NCBI GenBank assembly: GCA_964640065.1
Contig: CAZXIE010000008.1
Coordinates: 1 to 52,648 of the forward strand
Source: JAJRXG01 sp964640065
GTDB taxonomy: Bacteria; Bacteroidota; Bacteroidia; Chitinophagales; Saprospiraceae
Direction of reading: 5' to 3'
DNA: 52,648 nt
In this document: piece by piece, positions 1 to 7,253 of the stretch
How the letters are laid out: every line of letters begins with the position of its first letter
Numbering within the stretch: position 1 is the stretch's first letter
Position numbers and translations under genes: made by a program
Notes under the pieces: generated by a model
Databases searched by the model: none
Seen by the model: the letters and a program-made list of their open reading frames with translations, nothing else
Told to the model about the DNA's origin: nothing

Positions 1-599
1 CCCCATACATTCCAAGTAGCGGGTTTCCATCCAGGGAGATACATACTTTCTTGATGAGCGATCTTATATCCAGTACTAGAAAGGACTTTGGGTATATCTC
101 GATTAAGGTGACAGCCACCTGCGATCTTCATCCAGACACCGTTGACACGATTTTGTGTCTTTTGTACTTTTTCATCGGGAGCTAGGCCATGCTCTATGAA
201 GAGTAATTTGCCATTAGGTTTGAGAACGCGGCGACATTCGTCGAGTGCCTTCTGGATGCCTGGTATAGTACAAAGAACATAGGTGCAGACTACGGTGTCA
301 ACAGAAGCATCTTCTAGCGGAAGATTTTCAGCAGACTCTTGTAGTAGTTCGAAAGACAAGAGGTTTTCTTCTTGTGCTTGAGTTAGTTTTTTTAGATCGG
401 GAGTTGGATCTACACCGATGATATGCTTTACACGATCAGTCGTATAGTGCCTGAAGTTGTGACCTGATCCCACTCCTAACTCTAAGATGACACCTTGGGC
501 CTGTGGTACCACCTTGGCGCGCTGCTTGGTCATAGGACCTAGACCACAGACGTGATGGATCACCCGAGGCAAAATTTTTCTTTCATAGAAGCTAGCCAA
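1..599 (-). CDS. Class I SAM-dependent methyltransferase, 3' end beyond window
   Basis: About 199 residues are visible and the C-terminus runs off the left edge. A glycine-rich SAM-binding motif I (LELGVGSGHNF), an acidic motif (IGVDPTPD) and a CRRVLKPNGKLLFIEHG strand typical of methyltransferase type 11 (UbiE-like) are present. The substrate cannot be told. The frame begins right after the TAG of the upstream BKACE gene. The only early start is TTG at 599-597, three residues before FYERKILP, where family members usually begin; the first ATG is about 22 codons further in. It is probably co-transcribed with the BKACE gene. Family identity is firm; the start is less so. Confidence 0.75.
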   Translation of the reverse strand, partial: MASFYERKILPRVIHHVCGLGPMTKQRAKVVPQAQGVILELGVGSGHNFRHYTTDRVKHIIGVDPTPDLKKLTQAQEENLLSFELLQESAENLPLEDASVDTVVCTYVLCTIPGIQKALDECRRVLKPNGKLLFIEHGLAPDEKVQKTQNRVNGVWMKIAGGCHLNRDIPKVLSSTGYKIAHQESMYLPGWKPATWNVW

Positions 600-605
600 A
601 GCAAT

Positions 606-1460
606 CTATCGTATAGATACGCTCAGCATCTCTCGAGCTTCTTCGATAGAGGCGAGTTCTCGACCAATAGATCTGGCAAGAGTAGCACCAGCTTCTACGA
701 GTTCCCCATTGGACTTTGCCATCTCGCCGTTGGGGAGATAGAAGTTATCTTCTAGGCCCACTCGAAAGTTGCCACCCATCGCTGCTGCTAGACCGGAGAG
801 TTGCCATTGCTTCCTGCTGATAGATATACACTGCCAAAATGCTCCTTCTGGCACCTGTTTGATCTGATGTAAGAGATTGTCAGGAGTCGCAGGTATACCA
901 CCCATCACGCCCATGACAAGACTATAGCATGCATTGGCTGGTAGTAGACCCATATCTTTTAGTGGTTCCGCATTGCGGATATGACCGACATCAAAGCATT
1001 CCATCTCAGGGCAGATGTTATGTTCATTCATTTCCTTCACCACTAGTTGGAGGGTGTCAAAGGAATTTTCAAATACTCCATTCCAATAAAACTGTTTTTG
1101 TCTTTTAGAGTAGATGGCATAGTTCATACTACCCATATTAAAAGCTGCCATGTCTGGTTGTGTGGGACCGAGGTGTTTGATGCGCTCCTTAGGAGAAAGG
1201 CCGATCGCTCCAGTGCTCCAGTTGATGATAATATCTGGACAGCGCTTTCTTACTTCTTCTTTAATAGCTTGAAAGACTTCTGTCCTCCAGCTTGGTGTCC
1301 CATCATCTTCACGGGCATGTATATGCACGATAGCTGCACCAGCATCTTGGGCTCGTTTTGCTTCTTCCCCAAGTTCCACTGGAGTATATGGTATGTAAGG
1401 GCAGTGACTTCGATTAGTAGCTGCACCTGTTAAAGCTGCAGAGAGTATTAGTTTTTTCAT
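606..1460 (-). CDS. Beta-keto acid cleavage enzyme (BKACE, DUF849)
   Basis: A 284-residue protein of usual length for the family. BKACE enzymes are zinc TIM barrels that condense a beta-keto acid with acetyl-CoA, releasing acetoacetate and a new acyl-CoA. The zinc-binding HxH is visible (H46, H48 in VHIHARED), as are the late acidic residue in GLEDN (E237) and the NWSTGAIG segment. The founding member is the 3-keto-5-aminohexanoate cleavage enzyme of lysine fermentation, but substrates vary widely and cannot be assigned here. It follows the crotonase gene by 10 nt, and the methyltransferase starts directly after its stop, so an acyl-CoA operon is likely. Confidence 0.88.
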   Translation of the reverse strand: MKKLILSAALTGAATNRSHCPYIPYTPVELGEEAKRAQDAGAAIVHIHAREDDGTPSWRTEVFQAIKEEVRKRCPDIIINWSTGAIGLSPKERIKHLGPTQPDMAAFNMGSMNYAIYSKRQKQFYWNGVFENSFDTLQLVVKEMNEHNICPEMECFDVGHIRNAEPLKDMGLLPANACYSLVMGVMGGIPATPDNLLHQIKQVPEGAFWQCISISRKQWQLSGLAAAMGGNFRVGLEDNFYLPNGEMAKSNGELVEAGATLARSIGRELASIEEAREMLSVSIR

Positions 1461-1470
1461 AAGATATTTT

Positions 1471-2301
1471 TTAAAGCCCCTTCCACTCAGGTGCTCTTTT
1501 TTCTCTCCAAGCTTTCAGACCTTCCCGCCCATCTTCACTCGAAATAGTTTGCTGAAGAAGATCAAAAAGATACTTGTGTTGAGCTCCAGCAGGGTAGAGA
1601 TGATGATAAGCTTCCAAACCTTTGCTGATAGCACTAGGGCTGTTTTTAAGGAGCTCTTGGATAATTGTTTTTACATCTTTATCTATGGTATCTGCTCTTG
1701 ATACTTGAGTGACCAGCCCATATGTCGCTGCTTCATGCACTGGTAGATTATATCCTCGGATACACCAGTCGATCACCTTGCGATCAGGCATCACTTTGAG
1801 AAGTGCAGCCATGACTTGAAATGGATACAAACCTCTTTTCACTTCAGGAAGTCCAAACTTCACGTCATCTCTAGCGACAACGATATTACAGCCGGCTAAG
1901 AAAAAGAAACCTCCTGCATATACGTCTCCTGTAACCTTAGCTATAGTTGGCTTAAGTACAGTATTAAAAAGATCACCGATTAGGATATCTTCTTTAGGTG
2001 CTGGGATAGATGATTCATGTTCTTCGATGATGCCTGCCATCGCCTTCAGATCGGCTCCAGCACAGAAGACATTTCCATGTGCTTGTATGAGTATGACCCA
2101 TATGTCACTAGTAAAGTGGGCATAGTGCATAGCATATGCGATCTCATTGACCATCTGAGGGTGGAGCGCATTTTTCTTATTGGCTCTATTAAGAGTTATG
2201 GTGAGTGTATGATTATCAGTTCCTACCTCTATGAAGTGAAAGTTCTGTTTGCTAAGTGATTTGACTTGGTCTGGTGTATAGTACTTCATGGGTGCTGACA
2301 T
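1471..2301 (-). CDS. Enoyl-CoA hydratase/isomerase (crotonase) family protein
   Basis: A 276-residue crotonase-fold protein. The first oxyanion-hole strand reads VFCAGADLKAMA (from about residue 78) and the second GDVYAGGFFFLAGCN (about 125-139). The late catalytic glutamate is present (E153 in GLPEVKRGL). The position matching the other hydratase glutamate (E144 of rat crotonase) appears to be Phe, so simple hydratase chemistry is doubtful and isomerase, hydrolase or lyase activity is possible. The gene lies 13 nt downstream of the lipoprotein at 2315 and 10 nt upstream of the BKACE gene. An imperfect copy of the dispersed ATTTACGAAAG word overlaps its start codon. Confidence 0.82.
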   Translation of the reverse strand: MSAPMKYYTPDQVKSLSKQNFHFIEVGTDNHTLTITLNRANKKNALHPQMVNEIAYAMHYAHFTSDIWVILIQAHGNVFCAGADLKAMAGIIEEHESSIPAPKEDILIGDLFNTVLKPTIAKVTGDVYAGGFFFLAGCNIVVARDDVKFGLPEVKRGLYPFQVMAALLKVMPDRKVIDWCIRGYNLPVHEAATYGLVTQVSRADTIDKDVKTIIQELLKNSPSAISKGLEAYHHLYPAGAQHKYLFDLLQQTISSEDGREGLKAWREKRAPEWKGL

Positions 2302-2312
2302 TTACGAAAGCA
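2300..2312 (+). repeat. Degenerate copy of dispersed word ATTTACGAAAGTG
   Basis: The first 11 of 13 bases match and the last two differ. It overlaps the start codon of the crotonase gene and the short gap upstream. It may be chance or a decayed copy. Confidence 0.3.
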
Positions 2313-2314
2313 AT

Positions 2315-2719
2315 CTACTGAACTCTTTTATAGGCGGTAGTACCGAGTTTGATGCTGTCTGGAGTAAAGACCTTGATGGTTGTATTATAGGCCGCTTGAT
2401 TACAGATCATCTGAATCACCTCATCTCCACAATCAGGTATAGTATAGGTACAGGTCACATCGTTATAATCGACTCCTGAAATTTCGACCTGACCATTAGT
2501 GCCTCCAGACCAAGTCATCGTTCCAACTTGAAAATTATTTTGAAATATACCATTCAAGGCTTGGTTGATCATGTCGCAGCTTGCTTTGGCACTGCCAGAT
2601 GAAGCTTGAGATGATGCTATCGAAGATTCATTGGCGATGGCGCCCGTTTTGTTTTCGCAGCTGATCAAGAGCCAGCTCGAAGCTATTACAGCAAGAGTGA
2701 TTAGGACTTTTGTTTTCAT
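2315..2719 (-). CDS. Small lipoprotein of unknown function
   Basis: 134 residues. The N-terminus (MKTKVLITLAVIASSWLLISC) is a lipoprotein signal with the lipobox cysteine at 21, so the protein should be anchored in the cell envelope. The mature part has a Ser/Ala-rich linker and then several cysteines (CDMINQ, VTCTYTIPDCGDEVIQMIC) that could form disulfides. No family is recognised. It sits just upstream of the crotonase gene and just downstream of another lipoprotein on the same strand. Confidence 0.6.
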   Translation of the reverse strand: MKTKVLITLAVIASSWLLISCENKTGAIANESSIASSQASSGSAKASCDMINQALNGIFQNNFQVGTMTWSGGTNGQVEISGVDYNDVTCTYTIPDCGDEVIQMICNQAAYNTTIKVFTPDSIKLGTTAYKRVQ

Positions 2720-2766
2720 ACCTACAAATGTATGAAGTAGATTGATCTAGTCACATTATACATATA

Positions 2767-3690
2767 CTAATCCCCAAAGCCTGTAAGTGAGAGTTCTTTT
2801 CTCAGTGGCTGATCTGATAAAGAATTGGCACCCCAGTATGCTTTTTTAATCTGCTTGGAGAGCGAAGCTTTGGTCGACCTTCCTCTAGAGAGGTAGTCAT
2901 CAGAGACTGATCTAATCTTGTGAGGTCCCTCAGTGTCATAGACTACTTCTACTTTTCTGGAGCCTTCATAGGAGAGGACGAGAGATGAAGTTCCATCGCC
3001 ATTGTTGCTTTTTGATATTTCTGCAGACGAGGCATTCATCTTACCATGAGTAAATCTCAGAGCTGTCAGAGAAGGCAGGATATTCACGGCGCCAACGGGG
3101 ATCATCTCTGGATCGATACGTATGAGGCTGAGTAACTCATCTTCTAAGAGATCTGCAGAGACTGTAAAGTCCTTGTCACCTTCACTTTCGAAGTATGACC
3201 TCATCTGGATCTTATATTTATTCTTACCACTCTTATTCAGCTGTATGAATGACTGTCCACACCAATCTTGAGACGATAGTGTCACCTTGTCTGTCGATGA
3301 GCCATCTACTCTTGTGAAGACTGAAGTCATCATAGAGTAATCATAGATCCCCGTTGTAAATCTCCTAAGTGAGTTTAGCTTTAATACGGGCGTCGAGTTT
3401 TTATTAGTGTAGTTATCATTCTTGACTTGTTGATCTGTCAAGAAGTCTTCGGTTACAAAGATGGTCACCAGTTCGCCACTATGTACATCGCGATATCGAA
3501 ACTGCTCTAGATCATATTTGGAGACTTCCGCTTCACCGCTATACCAATACTCCTTGTCTAATTCTTTCATATCTGATGAAGGCTTTTCTGATGTTGGAAT
3601 CTTCTCATCTAACAAATCATCACTGATGTATAAATCACAACTCACGAATAAGCTGATTAGGCAGAATATCCCGATTGTACTAAGTTTCAT
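2767..3690 (-). CDS. Lipoprotein of unknown function
   Basis: 307 residues. A signal peptide ends in the lipobox LISLFVSC (Cys 19), followed by an acidic stretch (DLYISDDLLDEK) as in many surface-exposed Bacteroidota lipoproteins. The remainder is polar and strand-rich, without a motif I can name. It is the first gene of a minus-strand run of lipoprotein, lipoprotein, crotonase, BKACE and methyltransferase. A 180-nt gap separates it from the divergent pssA. Confidence 0.6.
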   Translation of the reverse strand: MKLSTIGIFCLISLFVSCDLYISDDLLDEKIPTSEKPSSDMKELDKEYWYSGEAEVSKYDLEQFRYRDVHSGELVTIFVTEDFLTDQQVKNDNYTNKNSTPVLKLNSLRRFTTGIYDYSMMTSVFTRVDGSSTDKVTLSSQDWCGQSFIQLNKSGKNKYKIQMRSYFESEGDKDFTVSADLLEDELLSLIRIDPEMIPVGAVNILPSLTALRFTHGKMNASSAEISKSNNGDGTSSLVLSYEGSRKVEVVYDTEGPHKIRSVSDDYLSRGRSTKASLSKQIKKAYWGANSLSDQPLRKELSLTGFGD

Positions 3691-3780
3691 AGTAGTCTAT
3701 CTTTCATTATAGAGTTACAACCTTGAAGAGGTTGACTTGTTGCAGATATAACTTTAGTTTAGTTCATCTCCGTGAGGAAG

Positions 3781-3793
3781 ATTTACGAAAGTG
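3781..3793 (+). repeat. Dispersed word ATTTACGAAAGTG, exact copy 1
   Basis: Intergenic, between the divergent lipoprotein gene and pssA, about 55 nt upstream of the pssA -7 element. One of seven exact copies in the window. Confidence 0.7.
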
Positions 3794-3828
3794 TCCTGAT
3801 TATTGCGATAATAAAGAAAGTACTCCGC

Positions 3829-3855
3829 TTGTCATCCATAACAACCTTATATTTG
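3829..3855 (+). promoter_or_regulatory. Candidate Bacteroidota-type promoter of pssA
   Basis: TATATTTG at 3848-3855 is an exact TAnnTTTG -7 element. A TTG at 3829-3831 lies 16 nt upstream as a possible -33 box, slightly closer than the usual 19. The pssA ATG follows 16 nt after the -7 box, giving a very short leader. Confidence 0.5.
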
Positions 3856-3870
3856 GATTAGAGCTTTGAT

Positions 3871-4539
3871 ATGTCTCGCATACCCAATACGATAACTCTT
3901 TGCAATGCCATCTGTGGCATGCTGGCTATCCTACTCGGTAACCCGGAGGTAGGGGCATATCTGATTCTTATAGCTATGATCTTGGATCTTGCTGACGGAC
4001 TTGTAGCTCGTGCTCTTAATGTCAAGAGTGACCTCGGAAAGCAGTTAGACTCGTTAGCCGACTTGATATCATTTGGTGTTGCACCAGGCTATCTTTTCTA
4101 TCATTTATTTAGCGATACAGAAGCATTGCTTGCTAGTGTATTTTATGTCTTGTCGGCATTATTTAGACTCGCGAAGTTTAATACGATGGAGTACATGAAA
4201 GATTTTAATGGCTTGCCATCTCCTGCTGCTGCAGGGGTAGTAAGTGGTTATATCCTCCTCTATGCCCAAGATAGTGTCGTGACGCCTTACTGGCTGCCTA
4301 TGTTGGCCATCATCACCACTGCCATCTCTATGAATATCAAGATGAGCTTCTTCTCGCTGAAAGGTGGAAGTATGTTGCTTGATTGGAGACTTTGGTTTGT
4401 GGTTGTAGCGACCGTTACGGCTATAGTGTTAGATCACAGTTTTGCGCTTTTGGTTTGCTTTGGATCTTATGTCTTTGTATCCTTTGCTTGCGGTGTAGCG
4501 CGTAACATGCCTCGTTCACACAGCAGTTCCAGTACTTAG
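3871..4539 (+). CDS. pssA: CDP-diacylglycerol--serine O-phosphatidyltransferase
   Basis: 222 residues. Membrane enzyme of phospholipid synthesis making phosphatidylserine, the precursor of phosphatidylethanolamine, from CDP-diacylglycerol and serine. The complete CDP-alcohol phosphotransferase signature is present: D39, D42-G43, A46-R47, G56, D60 and D64 with the canonical spacing. Several hydrophobic membrane spans follow. The short N-terminus MSRIPNTITLCNAICG is typical of the PssA subgroup, which makes it more likely than phosphatidylglycerophosphate synthase. It is monocistronic, with its own promoter and a 127-nt gap to the ferredoxin gene. Confidence 0.9.
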   Translation: MSRIPNTITLCNAICGMLAILLGNPEVGAYLILIAMILDLADGLVARALNVKSDLGKQLDSLADLISFGVAPGYLFYHLFSDTEALLASVFYVLSALFRLAKFNTMEYMKDFNGLPSPAAAGVVSGYILLYAQDSVVTPYWLPMLAIITTAISMNIKMSFFSLKGGSMLLDWRLWFVVVATVTAIVLDHSFALLVCFGSYVFVSFACGVARNMPRSHSSSST

Positions 4540-4546
4540 TTTCTTC

Positions 4547-4559
4547 CACTTTCGTAAAT
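4547..4559 (-). repeat. Dispersed word ATTTACGAAAGTG, exact copy 2
   Basis: Intergenic, 8 nt after the pssA stop, in the opposite orientation to the copy at 3781, so the two flank pssA as an inverted pair. Confidence 0.7.
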
Positions 4560-4601
4560 ATTTCACCCGTCTCACCCTATTAATTCGATATCTCTTGACA
4601 T

Positions 4602-4638
4602 TTAGGTGGATACCTAAGCGTTAAAGTATATACTTTTG
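4602..4638 (+). promoter_or_regulatory. Possible ferredoxin promoter with adjoining inverted repeat
   Basis: TACTTTTG at 4631-4638 fits the TAnnTTTG -7 element. No good -33 TTG is seen at the right distance. Immediately upstream, TTAGGT-GGAT-ACCTAA (4602-4617) is a perfect 6-bp inverted repeat that could be an operator; that role is inferred only from position. Confidence 0.35.
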
Positions 4639-4666
4639 CACCTGATTTAAAGTAAACTCCATACAC

Positions 4667-5017
4667 ATGGCCATATTTATTACCGACGAATGTATCAACT
4701 GCGGAGCCTGCGAACCAGAATGTCCTAATACTGCTATCTATGAAGGCGGTGTAGAATGGAAAATGTCAGAAGGTACTGGTGTATCTGGTGAGTATACGCT
4801 CGAAGATGGAAAGGTCGTCGGTGTAGACGATGCACAGTCTCCAGTGGATGAAGAGATCTACTTCATCGTTCCTGATAAGTGCACAGAGTGTGTAGGCTTC
4901 CATGAAGAGCCGCAGTGCGCAGCTGTATGTCCAGTAGATTGCTGCGTACCTGATAGAGATCGAGAAGAGGCCGAAGAAGTGCTTTCAGCAAGACAGCAGA
5001 CTTTGCATCCTGCATAG
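4667..5017 (+). CDS. Ferredoxin with two 4Fe-4S clusters
   Basis: 116 residues. Small soluble electron carrier. The first cluster motif is C9-x2-C12-x2-C15-x3-C19-P. The second is C72-x2-C75-x8-C84-x3-C88-P, with extra cysteines at 92 and 93. The longer spacing in the second motif and the roughly 50-residue acidic insert between them match the Alvin-type (Chromatium-like) bacterial ferredoxins. The redox partner is not indicated by the neighbours (pssA before, ctlX convergent after). It appears to be monocistronic. Confidence 0.88.
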   Translation: MAIFITDECINCGACEPECPNTAIYEGGVEWKMSEGTGVSGEYTLEDGKVVGVDDAQSPVDEEIYFIVPDKCTECVGFHEEPQCAAVCPVDCCVPDRDREEAEEVLSARQQTLHPA

Positions 5018-5050
5018 GTTCTCACTTTTCACTTTGCTATAAAAACAACG

Positions 5051-5076
5051 ATAGCCTGCTGTTGTCAGCAAGCTAT
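5051..5076. terminator. Hairpin after the ferredoxin gene, possible terminator
   Basis: ATAGCCTGCTG, loop TTGT, then CAGCAAGCTAT: an 11-bp stem with one mismatch. It lies 33 nt past the ferredoxin stop. The plus strand lacks a T-run after it, while the minus strand continues into GTTGTTTTTA. It may therefore stop transcripts arriving from the right, or be a weak bidirectional terminator between convergent genes. Confidence 0.4.
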
Positions 5077-5427
5077 GTGCATTACGGTAGTTACATTGGG
5101 ATGTACGTTTGCTTTTGGTTGCGCAGGTCAGATCATCTGATTGCTCAGATACCTAACCACTTTTCGTACTCCTCGTCACCTAATACTAGTTTCCTTCTCC
5201 TTGCGGATATAGAAAACCATCTAGCGACTGTTCTAAAAAAACGCTTGATCATGTTCATGGATATATAAAAACAAAATTAACTTAACTTCAAGTATAGTAC
5301 GTATGAAAGGACACTAATGTTGACATATCAACCTTACTAAAGTCACTTTTTATGAGAAACTTTAACATTTAATGTCGCCTACTTAGTATTCTCGTCGTAA
5401 TTGGGAGATAAAATCACTAGTTTACTC
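5077..5427. other. Gene-free interval between ferredoxin and ctlX
   Basis: About 350 nt, AT-rich towards its right half. A 68-codon frame at 5062-5268 overlaps the hairpin, has no recognisable motif and looks like chance. No other structure is seen. Confidence 0.5.
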
Positions 5428-6369
5428 CTAAGAGTTTTCCTGAGTCTTTTTGGATAAAAAGACCTCTGTCATCATACATCTTACACTTCCTCCACCCAAC
5501 TTTTCGATGGTCGGTATATCACAATATACGATCTTATTATGATTATTTATAATATGTAACTGATCTTTTGATAGACTGCTAAAAGCAGATTTTGACATCA
5601 CGAGCAGGGGTTGCTTATCGTGTCCGTGCACTTCGAGCATATTGCCGGCATACGCCAATACTTGAGCTCTAGAAATATCTATAATCTGCTTTCCTGTACT
5701 CTTGAGTTTTTCGATAACAAGATTCTTTTGATCTTGATTCGCTATACACTCAGTACAAATTATTGCAATATGTTGACCAAGAGTCATGATCACATTCGTG
5801 TGATAATAGGGTATGCCATCACCATCAGTCGCATCAAACGCAACTACTTCATATCCTAGTTTCTCACCAAGTTCATTGAGCAGATCAGCATGGGTTCTGA
5901 CACTCAAGCATGCATAGATGATTTTGTGATCTCGATCCAAGATCATACTACCTGTACTTTCAAGATATTTGCCTTGAGCTTCATGCCTCAGTAGACTTTC
6001 ATCTATGGTTAGATCGTAGTCGAGTGCAAGCCTCTTAACGATGTCATCCCGTCTTTCAAGTCTCCTGACCTTGCTGAACATCGGGTAGAGGAGGAGAGAC
6101 CCATCTGCATGGGTGCTAATCCAGTTATTAGAAAATACAGCGTCGGTCTTTGGAGGGTTTGCTGTATCGGCTATGCTGATCACCTTTACACCCTCTGCCC
6201 TCAGTTTCATGACGAGGTAGTCATACTCGATCTGAGATGCACTAATGATGGCTTGCCGTGCAGTCGTGTGATCTTCCCTTTGGAAGACATTATTATCTGC
6301 AGTTTCGGTATTAAAACCAAAACTTGCAGGTCTGATCATCAAGATGGTATCCGAAGATTGTATAGACAT
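5428..6369 (-). CDS. ctlX: Citrulline utilization hydrolase CtlX-type (amidinotransferase/deiminase fold)
   Basis: 313 residues, guanidino-group modifying (pentein) fold. The N-terminal LMIRPASFGFNTETADNN signature and the C-terminal GGGSVRCMMTEVF with catalytic cysteine (C298) match CtlX proteins, which are implicated in citrulline or arginine breakdown. A HTN segment (YYHTNVIM) supplies the catalytic His. It is about 100 residues shorter than classical arginine deiminases, one of which lies at 50658. It starts 13 nt after the VUT transporter stop, so the two are probably co-transcribed. The exact substrate is inferred from the family. Confidence 0.82.
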   Translation of the reverse strand: MSIQSSDTILMIRPASFGFNTETADNNVFQREDHTTARQAIISASQIEYDYLVMKLRAEGVKVISIADTANPPKTDAVFSNNWISTHADGSLLLYPMFSKVRRLERRDDIVKRLALDYDLTIDESLLRHEAQGKYLESTGSMILDRDHKIIYACLSVRTHADLLNELGEKLGYEVVAFDATDGDGIPYYHTNVIMTLGQHIAIICTECIANQDQKNLVIEKLKSTGKQIIDISRAQVLAYAGNMLEVHGHDKQPLLVMSKSAFSSLSKDQLHIINNHNKIVYCDIPTIEKLGGGSVRCMMTEVFLSKKTQENS

Positions 6370-6382
6370 ATTCTTTTTGATT

Positions 6383-7186
6383 TTATCGGAGGCTAGCTTG
6401 TGTTTTTAATCTTTCAGCTTCACTCTCACCTAAAAAACTATCGATCCAATGATGCGCAAGATAAATCACTGGTGTGAGCAGAACCGCCACAATGAACTTG
6501 TAAATGTAATTGACACTTCCGATAGCCAGTACTCTAACGATATCCCAATCAGCGCCGATATAGAATGCGATGAAGAGGACCACAAAACTATCGATGAATT
6601 GTGATACAAGGGTAGATCCTGTAGCTCGCAGCCAGATCTTACTTCCCTTGGTCATTTTTTTGAGCTTCTGAAAAACAAAGACATCTACGATCTGACCGAC
6701 GAGGAATGCAACTAAACTACCTACGATGATCCATAACCCCTGTCCAAACACTTTTTTGAAGGCCAAGTCCATATCAGCTATGTGGTTCGAACTATCAGGA
6801 TCTAAGAGGCCGCTCTGTGATTGCCACCAGTCATTAGGAGATAGATAGATTGCGAAGTAGATCATTGCAAAAGCATAGATGATGAGAAAAACCGTGAAGT
6901 AAGAGAGCATTTTTACTCCTCGGTGTCCGAAGTACTCATTGATGATATCCGTTAAGACAAAGACCACTGGCCAGAGTAAAACACCCGCCGTCAGGTTGAA
7001 TCCTAGATCTTTAACACCTAAGATGGTCCAGTTCATCGGTTCGAGACCGATACTTTTCTCGAAAGAGAATATCTTTACTCCTGTAAACTCGGCTAAGATC
7101 GCATTAGTGATGAAAATGCCGCCAAGAACAAAAAAGAGCTGAGTGGATTTATCTTGTAGTATAGACTTCATATGCAGAGGTAACAT
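6383..7186 (-). CDS. yhhQ: Queuosine precursor transporter (VUT/YhhQ family)
   Basis: 267 residues with about six hydrophobic spans. The family moves the 7-deazaguanine precursor of queuosine across the inner membrane in bacteria lacking full de novo synthesis. The conserved segment LWPVVFVLTDIINEYFGHRG is typical of the VUT family, as is the C-terminal RATGSTLVSQFIDSFVVLF. It is slightly longer than E. coli YhhQ because of an insert around residues 105-140. It lies upstream of ctlX and is divergent from hscA with a 67-nt gap. No PreQ1 riboswitch is recognisable in that gap. Confidence 0.87.
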   Translation of the reverse strand: MLPLHMKSILQDKSTQLFFVLGGIFITNAILAEFTGVKIFSFEKSIGLEPMNWTILGVKDLGFNLTAGVLLWPVVFVLTDIINEYFGHRGVKMLSYFTVFLIIYAFAMIYFAIYLSPNDWWQSQSGLLDPDSSNHIADMDLAFKKVFGQGLWIIVGSLVAFLVGQIVDVFVFQKLKKMTKGSKIWLRATGSTLVSQFIDSFVVLFIAFYIGADWDIVRVLAIGSVNYIYKFIVAVLLTPVIYLAHHWIDSFLGESEAERLKTQASLR

Positions 7187-7253
7187 CGAACATACAAAAA
7201 AGTCAATCCGTTAATGCCTTCATTATTAACACTCATATCGCAGGACTCAATCT

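Noticed and set aside
597..1460. Fusion or read-through of BKACE and the methyltransferase
   Set aside because: The two share a frame but are separated by a TAG, and each has a complete family-length domain with its usual N-terminus; adjacent genes are simpler.
5062..5268. 68-codon open frame after the ferredoxin gene
   Set aside because: No motif, overlaps a hairpin, and begins with the terminator-like stem; judged a chance frame.
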